A DNA stretch of 64,000 bases. Source: a virus. The position numbers were made by a program, and so were the translations under genes. The notes under the pieces are model-generated. The model saw only the letters and a program-made list of their open reading frames with translations. It was not told the origin of the DNA and made no database searches. The stretch is taken from the IMG/VR virus record IMGVR_UViG_3300020469_003235, positions 1 through 64,000 of that record; one strand, 5' to 3'. Shown here piece by piece: positions 23,975-31,509 of this stretch; position 1 is the stretch's first letter; the number at the start of each line of letters is the position of its first letter.

Positions 23975-24713
23975 TTCTAATCTTCTTATTATATTTAACT
24001 GCTTCTTGAAGCAATGTAAATTCAGCATTGTACCCTTGTGCTTGGTGTATTAGTGCATCTACGTCCTTAGGAAAGCAATGGCCGCCAAACCCACGCTTTT
24101 CTGTTACATTTGAATGGCTATGTCCTATGCGTTCGTCCTCTGCAACAAATTTTCGTACTTGTTCGGAACTAACTCCTGCACTATTACAAAGATCTTCTAA
24201 TTGATTAAAGAACGATACTTTTAATGCAAGGAAACTGTTACGTGCATACTTGGCTAATATTAATTCTTCAGGATCTGCTGGCTTTACTGTTATAGTTCCA
24301 AGTAGTTCTACAAAAAAGCCTGCCCAGAAGTGTGTACTGTCACCACCTAACAACACAGTCTTTGTATTTGCAAAGTCTATTACTGCTGTTTCGGCACGTA
24401 AGAACTCTGGACTGAATGTTAACTGCTTTTCAGGAAATGTATCTCGTAGCATACGCCAACCTTCAAGACTTATTGTACTCTTAATTAAAATAGGGACATC
24501 TGGTGCTTCCTGAATAACTTCAAATACGTTATTCATGTTACAACTTCCATCAGATCGTCGTGGCGTACTTACACAAACAATAATTGCTTGTGCATTTCGT
24601 AAATCATCGTAATGGCCAAACTTATGATCGCTGATTAAAACTGTATTTTTGTTTTTCATACACTCAGCAATGGCTTTGCCTACGTAACCGTATCCTGCTA
24701 TTCCTACGTTCAT
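23964..24713 (-). CDS. Nucleotide-sugar dehydrogenase, short form
   Basis: The 249-residue protein starts MNVGIAGYGYVGKAIAECMK (NAD-binding turn). IIVCVSTPRRSDGS, LIKSTISLEGW and TFSPEFLRAETAV follow, and then RGFGGHCFPKDVDAL with the catalytic Cys of the UDP-glucose/GDP-mannose dehydrogenase family. It ends soon after the helical domain, so the C-terminal nucleotide-sugar-binding domain (about 120-150 residues) is absent. It may be a distinct short phage type or have lost part of its function. A full-length relative is encoded at 27139. Confidence 0.84.
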   Translation of the reverse strand: MNVGIAGYGYVGKAIAECMKNKNTVLISDHKFGHYDDLRNAQAIIVCVSTPRRSDGSCNMNNVFEVIQEAPDVPILIKSTISLEGWRMLRDTFPEKQLTFSPEFLRAETAVIDFANTKTVLLGGDSTHFWAGFFVELLGTITVKPADPEELILAKYARNSFLALKVSFFNQLEDLCNSAGVSSEQVRKFVAEDERIGHSHSNVTEKRGFGGHCFPKDVDALIHQAQGYNAEFTLLQEAVKYNKKIRNEN

Positions 24714-25672
24714 AATTTCCTCTTTGGTATTTTGCTATCTGCACTGCTTACACACGTTGGTGTAATACAAAGCATTGGTTTATCAAACAATCTAAATCCA
24801 TCTTGTAACGTGCCTAAAGGTTGATCATGGCAACTGTAACTACGTTTAACTTCGTTGTTTCTAATTATGCAACTTTGATATCCGCTGTTACATTCCCAAC
24901 CTTTAAATTTATTAAATCCGTAAGCATTTAGGCGTTCTGCTTGGTCAATACTATATTCTATTCCATTAACATCCGTAAGCGAGACTTGGTGGACTGATTG
25001 TTCGCTTTCGGTACGCAATATTTCTTTTTGTTCCTCTGTGTAACCACTGACCACAAACGATGCAGTTGGATCACTTTGCGGTTTAAGAGTGACGTGTAAG
25101 CCTCTATCAATAAATCTTTTACTTCTGGCATAATATTCCTCCCATAGTTCGGGTACCATAACTTGATTAATAGTTACAAGTACACCTTCATCTTGGAGAT
25201 ACAAAAGTTTATCTCCGAATTCTTTTTCATCTGCAAATTCTGCATGAAAACTTGCTGTAATACTTCTTCTGTCCATAACATCTGTAACATCTAAAAACTT
25301 TTTCCACCATTTCTTTGCTGGACTACAATTACTTGTCATGTGTATGCTTAGGTATTCGCTTTCATAATCCTCATAGTGATTAACTAAATCTAAAAAGCCT
25401 TTGTATGCTGTAGGCTCGCCACCACTAAAACTAAAATGAAATTTATCGAAGCCATTTGCTTTTGCTTGTTTCTTGATTTCATCAATAGATGTTTTATAAA
25501 CTTCTAATTCCTGATAGTCTGGCTTGTCGGTGTTAGCGTAAGGCCAACAGTAACTACACTTGTAATTACAGAACCTGCCAAGGATCCAACTAACGCTGAA
25601 TAGATTAGTATCTAACATTGTTTTCTGTCCGAGACTTACTATGTCTTTAAATGGAATCTTTGTATTCGTCAT
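24710..25672 (-). CDS. Radical SAM protein (class C)
   Basis: The 320-residue protein has WILGRFCNYKCSYCWPYANT (about 29-48), FHFSFSGGEPTAYK, and a C-terminal Cys set: GWECNSGYQSCIIRN, RSYSCHDQPLGT and MLCITPTCVSSAD. It is a relative of 18953-19924. Such C-terminal Cys are expected to hold an auxiliary iron-sulfur cluster. The end overlaps the dehydrogenase gene by 4 nt and its start overlaps the gene at 25647 by 26 nt, so a common message is likely. Confidence 0.86.
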   Translation of the reverse strand: MTNTKIPFKDIVSLGQKTMLDTNLFSVSWILGRFCNYKCSYCWPYANTDKPDYQELEVYKTSIDEIKKQAKANGFDKFHFSFSGGEPTAYKGFLDLVNHYEDYESEYLSIHMTSNCSPAKKWWKKFLDVTDVMDRRSITASFHAEFADEKEFGDKLLYLQDEGVLVTINQVMVPELWEEYYARSKRFIDRGLHVTLKPQSDPTASFVVSGYTEEQKEILRTESEQSVHQVSLTDVNGIEYSIDQAERLNAYGFNKFKGWECNSGYQSCIIRNNEVKRSYSCHDQPLGTLQDGFRLFDKPMLCITPTCVSSADSKIPKRKL

Positions 25673-26336
25673 ACTGCTCCTTTAACCATTCAAAGTCATT
25701 TATTTTATATAAAATTTCTTTATCATCTTTGTGTGCTGTACCAAAGTGTTTTCCTACTTGGGCACCGTGAATAGCATACTTGCCAAACTCGTTGTTGGCA
25801 CCTACTGTACACCATGTTGTTAATCGTTGTTCTGTTTCTTCGTCTACTTGACCTGGTATAGTTTTACTTGCTAATTTTACGCATTCTCTAAATGCACCTC
25901 TCCATGTACTAAGAGCATCTGTGTTAAATGCAGTTATACAACTGACCTCTGGCATTGCTTTAAATTTATTACTAATGCTTGTAGTCATGTCGGGTATAGA
26001 GATGTCCATGTTCAGTGTGAGTGATCGTGGTAGTAACTTTACACCTCCATACCCGTATTCCAAGTTATTAATCGGATTTATACTTCGCCATACATGTACT
26101 GTTTCTAAATCCCACTCGGAAACCTCGTAATCAAATTGAAAGCCTCTTGATAATTCTGCATCACCATCTACAACCCAGAACATTTTAGTAAAACATTTTT
26201 TAGCCGCGGCAATGTGTGCTTGATGTATTCCGTCAATGTCTTTTACACGTTTAGCCATAGGAAATTGGCTTCTCAAAATTTCCCAATTATTTTCTGCATT
26301 GGCTTCGCCATGACTTATAAAGACTATATCATACAT
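25647..26336 (-). CDS. Glycosyltransferase-like protein (GT-A type)
   Basis: The 229-residue protein has FISHGEANAENNWEILRSQF at about residue 5 and KMFWVVDGDAELSRGFQFDY at about 51, in which D-G-D would bind metal and nucleotide-sugar. The sequence aligns with the N-terminal half of the protein at 33084 (FLSYDEPNAEENWADLKRKV). No membrane segment is seen. A sugar transfer role is plausible, but the donor and acceptor are unknown. Confidence 0.66.
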   Translation of the reverse strand: MYDIVFISHGEANAENNWEILRSQFPMAKRVKDIDGIHQAHIAAAKKCFTKMFWVVDGDAELSRGFQFDYEVSEWDLETVHVWRSINPINNLEYGYGGVKLLPRSLTLNMDISIPDMTTSISNKFKAMPEVSCITAFNTDALSTWRGAFRECVKLASKTIPGQVDEETEQRLTTWCTVGANNEFGKYAIHGAQVGKHFGTAHKDDKEILYKINDFEWLKEQYDEYKDSI

Positions 26337-27139
26337 CTTACTTTATCCTTTATTTGTTCAACAACTTGATCGTGTATGTCATACCCATCATGTGCCATAT
26401 CTCTTGCACGACCAGTCATCTTTGTTTTTACTGTTTGTACCATATCCTTGTCATACTTTGTTTTAAAGTCTGCTTGGAACGTCCAATTATGTACAGGCAC
26501 CCCAAGTGCGTTCCATATATTGTTTACACTATTTAAATGATACAAATTTTCATAATTCATTTGTCCTTGTTCGTGAGCCCAACGTTTATGATACCAATTT
26601 GAATCCATCATTTCATATTCTTCTTCAGTTCCGTCTGGAGTAAAATTAATATTTCTATCTTCTAATCGTATCTGCGAGCCATGAAAAAGTGTTTTCTCTA
26701 TGTATGCAAAACTCTTTCTTGACGAGTGTGGCCATTGAATTAAGACGCATTTAGGAAGTACTATTTTGTTCTTCACGAATAAATGTGTGTTTAACGCAAT
26801 AATATCAGGTCCTGTGCCTGCTTTGGCTAAGTTTATTACGTCTAAACCATACATTTGTGCAATTTTATTACACCATATTTCTTCTTCGTATAAACCTACT
26901 CCTTCAGTATAACTGCACCCGAACACTAAAATATAATCGTGATTAAGACCCGTTAATTCTTTTGTGCGATATCCAAGGCTATTAAAGTTATATTCTAACT
27001 TGTCAGCAGTATTATGATAGTGCCAACCTTCTTTGTTATGTTCTTTATAATTTTCTTTATCATCTCCACAATACCAATGCAGACTCTTACCAGCCTTACC
27101 GGGAAAATATAATAATGGATGATCTTTACTGTAATACAT
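26324..27139 (-). CDS. SGNH/GDSL-type hydrolase or acyltransferase
   Basis: The 271-residue protein has ILVFGCSYTEGVGLYEEEIW at about residue 70, where the Ser of GCSYTEG is the nucleophile. LAKAGTGPDIIALNTHLF follows as the Gly/Asn block, and RDMAHDGYDIHDQVVEQIKD near the end holds the D-x-x-H pair. This gives a full SGNH catalytic set. Such enzymes remove or transfer acyl groups on sugars and peptides. It overlaps the dehydrogenase gene by 1 nt and the glycosyltransferase-like gene by 13 nt. Confidence 0.8.
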   Translation of the reverse strand: MYYSKDHPLLYFPGKAGKSLHWYCGDDKENYKEHNKEGWHYHNTADKLEYNFNSLGYRTKELTGLNHDYILVFGCSYTEGVGLYEEEIWCNKIAQMYGLDVINLAKAGTGPDIIALNTHLFVKNKIVLPKCVLIQWPHSSRKSFAYIEKTLFHGSQIRLEDRNINFTPDGTEEEYEMMDSNWYHKRWAHEQGQMNYENLYHLNSVNNIWNALGVPVHNWTFQADFKTKYDKDMVQTVKTKMTGRARDMAHDGYDIHDQVVEQIKDKVRCMI

Positions 27140-28323
27140 TATCTTGTGTTTCCGTATTGTAGTACAAGATACTTAGAATTCTTTTTCATTTTCCTCCAAG
27201 GATCAATAAACACAGTATCCTCAGCATAATCTAAGTATGGGGTTGGGTGAGCAAGTAAAACTATACCGCCAAGGTTTGCTTCATGGCTTGGCATTTCACT
27301 TGCAAGTGGATCAATAGCAATAGTTGTTTTTCCTGCTTCTCTTATATAATGATCTACAAGTAACGCATAACTACCATCAACATATGGTACTCCTGGTTTA
27401 TATGAAATACCATTTAGAAAAATACCTCCGCCATATTTCTTTTGTGTTTCAATAACAAACATTGCAAGATTTTTTGCTTGTACTTCTCTTGCTGTCATAA
27501 TACTGTCAAAGATATCATATTCTAAATTTAATTCTTTTGCCATGTAACGTAATGCAATATTATCTCTTGGGTGGCAACTGCCACCATCGCCCATACCTGC
27601 TGTCATGTACATTGGACTCATAATACGTTGCGTTGAATGTGCAAGTGCATCTGTTACTACGTCAACATTAATATTACCTTGACGTTGTGCAACATCTTGA
27701 ATCATATTAACAAGACTTAATTTAGTTGAAATAAATGTATTGTAAAATACTTTAATACATTCGCACTCGTCATATGTTCCTATAACATAACGTGGATCAT
27801 TTTCCATAATGCTTTGATAAAATTCTTTTAGTTGTTTTGCATCACCTGTTTCGCTACCATCGTCTGTGCCTATCATTACCATCTCTGGATTAATCATATC
27901 CCAACCTACAGTACCCATTGCAATTAAATAAGGATTATATACAAAACGTGTGTGCGTAACACGTGGTACAAATTCTCTACGTGTTGTACCTGGTAATACT
28001 GTACTAATAAGAACAAGCAGTTGATCTTTTGTCATAAACATATCTGCTTCTTCAAGAACCTCATTTACAATACTATAATCAAAGTCTTTAGGTTCAAGAT
28101 GACTTGTTGGACGTCTGCCGTCATAGTCAGGGTGGTGTGGTGTTGGCACTGCAACAAATACGATATCTGCACCAGTTACTGCTTCACAGACTGATTCTTT
28201 TTGATCAATCAATTCACTATAAACATTTGTAATGTCATAGCCTTGAACTGTATGCCCTTTCTTAACTATTTCCTCTGCACAAGGTATGCCCAATTTACCT
28301 ACCCCAATAAATCCAATTTTCAT
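27139..28323 (-). CDS. Nucleotide-sugar dehydrogenase, full length
   Basis: The start is the ATG at 28323, with AAGGAGATATC directly upstream. The 394-residue protein has MKIGFIGVGKLGIPCAEEIV (NAD turn), IVFVAVPTPHHPD, LISTVLPGTTRREF, RFVYNPYLIAMG and GMGDGGSCHPRDNIALRYMA with the catalytic Cys. A C-terminal Rossmann-like domain (LNGISYKPGVPYVDGSYALL) follows. This fits the UDP-glucose/GDP-mannose dehydrogenase family, which makes sugar acids. It is the first gene of the minus-strand unit that runs toward 11887. Confidence 0.86.
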   Translation of the reverse strand: MKIGFIGVGKLGIPCAEEIVKKGHTVQGYDITNVYSELIDQKESVCEAVTGADIVFVAVPTPHHPDYDGRRPTSHLEPKDFDYSIVNEVLEEADMFMTKDQLLVLISTVLPGTTRREFVPRVTHTRFVYNPYLIAMGTVGWDMINPEMVMIGTDDGSETGDAKQLKEFYQSIMENDPRYVIGTYDECECIKVFYNTFISTKLSLVNMIQDVAQRQGNINVDVVTDALAHSTQRIMSPMYMTAGMGDGGSCHPRDNIALRYMAKELNLEYDIFDSIMTAREVQAKNLAMFVIETQKKYGGGIFLNGISYKPGVPYVDGSYALLVDHYIREAGKTTIAIDPLASEMPSHEANLGGIVLLAHPTPYLDYAEDTVFIDPWRKMKKNSKYLVLQYGNTR

Positions 28324-28444
28324 GATATCTCCTTGTAACCGCACTGGTGCAGACTTTGGAACCGGCTAAGGCTCCAATCTTCAGACCAATTGCATAAATC
28401 AATAGTTTCACTCACACTATTACTTATTAACTACGCACATAAAT
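28324..28444. promoter_or_regulatory. Divergent intergenic region with inverted repeat
   Basis: This 121-bp gap separates two divergent units. It contains an imperfect inverted repeat (TTGGAaCC at 28356-28363 against GGcTCCAA at 28370-28377, loop GGCTAA). An ATAAATAT stretch at 28439-28446 overlaps the start codon of the plus-strand aminotransferase. No clear sigma70 promoter is present on either strand, so how these divergent units start is not evident. Confidence 0.4.
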
Positions 28445-29038
28445 ATGTGTATGTTTGAAACCGTCAAAGAGTTTGAAAGAAGCATTGCAGACTATTACAA
28501 TGCACCATTTGCTGTAGCAACGGATAGTTGTACTCATTCTATCGAACTTTGCCTACGTTACTTGCAACCCGACCAAGTAAAGATACCTGCAAGAACATAT
28601 ATCAGTATTCCTTTTACACTAATGAAGTTAAACATCAAGTGGGAATTCCTTGATGCTTCTTGGAAAGAAGAATATGTATTAGGTGGCACAAGAATTATTG
28701 ATGGTGCTGTTAGTTTCAAACGTGGTAGTTATTTGCCAGATACTTTTAAGTGTTTAAGTTTTCAATATAAAAAAATGTTAGGACTTGGACGAGGTGGTGC
28801 AATACTTTGTAGCACACAGAATGATTATGATATTTTAAAAGCAATGGCACATGATGGTAGGACTGACGACAAGCCATGGGGCGAACAAGACATTCAATAC
28901 ATAGGTTATCATTATTACATGACTCCTGAAACTGCGGCACAAGGTATTGACTTGTTAAAAACAGTAAAAGAAGAAGAACAGAAAATTTGGAGTAGCGATG
29001 ACTATCCATACTTGCCTGATATGAAAGTTTTTAAATGA
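28445..29038 (+). CDS. Short DegT/DnrJ/StrS-type aminotransferase
   Basis: The 197-residue protein has APFAVATDSCTHSIELCLRY near residue 20, GTRIIDGAVSFKRGS near residue 80 and CLSFQYKKMLGLGRGGAI near residue 102. The Lys in FQYKK corresponds to the PLP-binding Lys of sugar aminotransferases, and the Asp in IIDGA to the residue contacting the PLP ring. The protein is only about half the usual 370 residues, lacking most of the C-terminal domain. It may be a minimal form or nonfunctional. A second ATG (28451) is also possible. Confidence 0.72.
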   Translation: MCMFETVKEFERSIADYYNAPFAVATDSCTHSIELCLRYLQPDQVKIPARTYISIPFTLMKLNIKWEFLDASWKEEYVLGGTRIIDGAVSFKRGSYLPDTFKCLSFQYKKMLGLGRGGAILCSTQNDYDILKAMAHDGRTDDKPWGEQDIQYIGYHYYMTPETAAQGIDLLKTVKEEEQKIWSSDDYPYLPDMKVFK

Positions 29039-30003
29039 ATACAAACGAATGGGGTCAACTTAGAAAAGTAATAGTTGGAGTTGCAGATCATGCAAAGATA
29101 CCTGATGATATTGATATTAGTTTACGCTGTGTAAACTTTGCTGATAAGTTAGACGAAACAGAAATTATCAAAGGACCTTATCCAAATAAGGTTATTGAAG
29201 AAGCAAATGAAGACTTAGAAACATTTGTAGAATTTTTACAAGCAGAAAATGTAGAAGTTGTACGTCCTGAGAAAACAAATTGTAATTACTATAACTACTG
29301 TCCAAGAGATAGTGTACTTGTACACGGTAATCTAACACTTGCTACACCGATGCCTATACGAGCAAGAAAGGGTGAGTGGAGAGCATTTCAACATCATTTA
29401 GATAATCCTAAAGAAATACGTTGCTTCAATGAAAGTCAATTATACAACAAAGACTGTATTGGCAATAAAGATATTTTAGCACTCAATGAATACAGTCCTG
29501 CATTTGATGCCGCTAATATTATTCGTGCAAACGATCAACTGCTATACTTGGTTAGTAATAGTGCAAACAAGTTAGGTGCAAACTTATTACAAGGGGCTTT
29601 AGGTTCTACTGCTAAAGTAAATCTACTGCAAGACGTTTATAGTTATATGCACATTGACAGTACTGTTGCATTTTTGCGTGAAGGGTTATTACTTGTTAAT
29701 CCAAGTAGAATAAAAGTAAGAGAAGATTTGCCTGAGCCATTTAGAAATTGGGATATTATATGGTGTCCTGAACCTGTAGACATTGGTCACTTTCCTAAAT
29801 GGTGTAATGCAAGTACATGGATTAACATGAATTTGTTTAGTGTAAATACAAAGTTAGTTGCATTAGAAGAACACCAAGAGGATCTAAGACATCTCCTTGA
29901 GCACCAAGGAATAGAGTGTGCTATGTTACCAATGCGACATCAACGTACACTTGGCGGTGGCTTTCACTGCGTAACATTGGATGTAAAAAGAGATGTGGAC
30001 TAA
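29035..30003 (+). CDS. Amidinotransferase (glycine/inosamine-phosphate type)
   Basis: The 322-residue protein has EWGQLRKVIVGVADHAKIPD at the N-terminus and YNYCPRDSVLVHGN near residue 88. YSPAFDAANIIRAND (Asp) is near 161, VYSYMHIDSTVAFLREGLLL (His) near 201, and TLGGGFHCVTLDVKR (Cys) near the end. These are the Asp/His/Cys catalytic set of the guanidino-group-modifying superfamily, arranged as in L-arginine:glycine and scyllo-inosamine-4-phosphate amidinotransferases. The product would carry an amidino group on an amine. It overlaps the aminotransferase gene by 4 nt, which links amine formation and amidination in one message. Confidence 0.82.
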   Translation: MNTNEWGQLRKVIVGVADHAKIPDDIDISLRCVNFADKLDETEIIKGPYPNKVIEEANEDLETFVEFLQAENVEVVRPEKTNCNYYNYCPRDSVLVHGNLTLATPMPIRARKGEWRAFQHHLDNPKEIRCFNESQLYNKDCIGNKDILALNEYSPAFDAANIIRANDQLLYLVSNSANKLGANLLQGALGSTAKVNLLQDVYSYMHIDSTVAFLREGLLLVNPSRIKVREDLPEPFRNWDIIWCPEPVDIGHFPKWCNASTWINMNLFSVNTKLVALEEHQEDLRHLLEHQGIECAMLPMRHQRTLGGGFHCVTLDVKRDVD

Positions 30004-30487
30004 AGGTAAATGCCCTGTACTATGGGACGAAGGATACAAATATTTTAATTACGTTAGACAACCTATTACAGGTGCTGAGTCTGATACGTGGCGTGAGCAA
30101 GGTTATACGCATGAAACTACAACAGGTAAAATGTATGACAGTCGTAATCCTATGCCTGACTATGCTGAACAAGTTGCACAATTATTAAACTTAAAAAACT
30201 GTGGATTTGTATTTTATAAAATGGATACATTAGATATTATGCCTACCCATGTTGATCATTATAATACATATTGTAAAGTTTTTAATCAGAAGCATGAAGA
30301 TGTAAGACGTGCTATTGTATTCTTAGAAGATTGGAAACCAGGACACTACTTTGAAGTAGATAGTACTGCACTTGTAAATTGGAAAGCAGGTGAGTTTGTT
30401 TTATGGCATCCTGAAGTACCACATGCGGCCAGCAACATTGGTGTTGATTCAAGATACACTTTACAGATTACTGGCACCTACTGGTAA
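29993..30487 (+). CDS. Aspartyl-hydroxylase-like cupin protein
   Basis: The 164-residue protein has DIMPTHVDHYNTYCKVFNQK near residue 82 (H-x-D), AIVFLEDWKPGHYFEVDS near residue 106 and FVLWHPEVPHAASNIGVDSR near residue 134 (distal His followed by Arg). The spacing fits a compact 2OG-Fe(II) oxygenase of the double-stranded beta-helix type. A hydroxylation step in the same pathway as the amidinotransferase is a reasonable inference. Overlap of 11 nt with the upstream gene and 1 nt with the next indicates coupled translation. Confidence 0.7.
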   Translation: MWTKGKCPVLWDEGYKYFNYVRQPITGAESDTWREQGYTHETTTGKMYDSRNPMPDYAEQVAQLLNLKNCGFVFYKMDTLDIMPTHVDHYNTYCKVFNQKHEDVRRAIVFLEDWKPGHYFEVDSTALVNWKAGEFVLWHPEVPHAASNIGVDSRYTLQITGTYW

Positions 30488-31509
30488 TGTTTTCACAAGA
30501 TATTTTCTGGGGTAACTTACCTGTTAAGTCTACCAAGTTAGGCTCAATGTTTAATGAACTGTTTGAACATTGGTTTCCTAAAGAGCCTTTTATTATTTTT
30601 ACTGGTACAAACAAAATAAACTTTGATAAGTTTCCTCTTACTCCTAAGATAGCAAAGAAACTTAAAACACTCAGCATATATTTGTACGAGCCGTTAAGTT
30701 TATACGAAGTTGGCAAAAAGCATAACAGAGATTTCTTTAGTGAATTCAAAGGTGGTGAAAATCTTTATGCTGATGAGTTAGACAGTATATTAGCATTTAG
30801 TGAAACACTAAAAGATGTAGAGATTACTGTATACACCTGTGATTATAATGTAGAGAAACATATAAAAGATTATCCGTTTAAACTAAAATGCTTTGATATA
30901 TTTTTACGCAATCAGTTTAATGGCGGTGTGCTTACAGTTAATAATGATATTGACAAACACTTTATCTGTCCTAATTGGCGTTACAGTTTACACAGACGCT
31001 TAATAATAGAACACCTACAAGACACTCCAGGTTATTATAGTTGGGCGTTTAGTAATCCTCCATTAAGTATTGATACAGAATTACAAAGTGTAGATCCTGC
31101 ACATAAAAAATGGCCTGAAGGAAACTTAAATGGTCCAGCAGGACTATCTAAGTATTACGCAAAGAGTTTTTGTGTAGTTGCAAACGAAACACGCTTCTAT
31201 CAACCAACAGGAAATTTTAGTGAAAAAACTGTTAATGCAATGATACACAAACGCCCGTTTGTTTGCGTTGCTCCGCCTTACACATTAGAATATATCCGCA
31301 AGTTAGGATTTAAAACATTCAGTTGGGACGAAAGTTATGATACTGAAGAAGACCATATCAAACGTATGAATAAAATACGTTACTTGTTAGATAGTATAAA
31401 ATTAATGAGTATTGAGCAGTGTAAAGATATGCTTATTGAAATGGACGATGTGCTTACACACAATCAAACACTTGCGGCTAAGGTTTACAAGAATCATAAA
31501 ATTCTTTAA
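30487..31509 (+). CDS. Putative glycosyltransferase (GT-B/exostosin-like)
   Basis: The 340-residue protein has its best-preserved segment at about residues 235-280: FCVVANETRFYQPTGNFSEK, then TVNAMIHKRPFVCVAPPYTL and LGFKTFSWDESYD. A Glu before a run of 'Lys-x-x-x-Ala-Ile-x-x-x-Arg-Pro-Phe' and a Gly-Phe-Lys-Thr-Phe turn is typical of the donor-binding domain of GT-B enzymes of the exostosin kind found in viral islands. The donor is unknown. It ends the second plus-strand block, converging with the gene at 31478 with a 32-nt overlap. Confidence 0.62.
   Translation: MFSQDIFWGNLPVKSTKLGSMFNELFEHWFPKEPFIIFTGTNKINFDKFPLTPKIAKKLKTLSIYLYEPLSLYEVGKKHNRDFFSEFKGGENLYADELDSILAFSETLKDVEITVYTCDYNVEKHIKDYPFKLKCFDIFLRNQFNGGVLTVNNDIDKHFICPNWRYSLHRRLIIEHLQDTPGYYSWAFSNPPLSIDTELQSVDPAHKKWPEGNLNGPAGLSKYYAKSFCVVANETRFYQPTGNFSEKTVNAMIHKRPFVCVAPPYTLEYIRKLGFKTFSWDESYDTEEDHIKRMNKIRYLLDSIKLMSIEQCKDMLIEMDDVLTHNQTLAAKVYKNHKIL

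Noticed and set aside
28330-28400. tRNA-like sequence on the minus strand ending in GCACCA
   Set aside because: No 7-bp acceptor stem partner, no TTCRA T-loop and no D-arm could be found, so it is not a tRNA.
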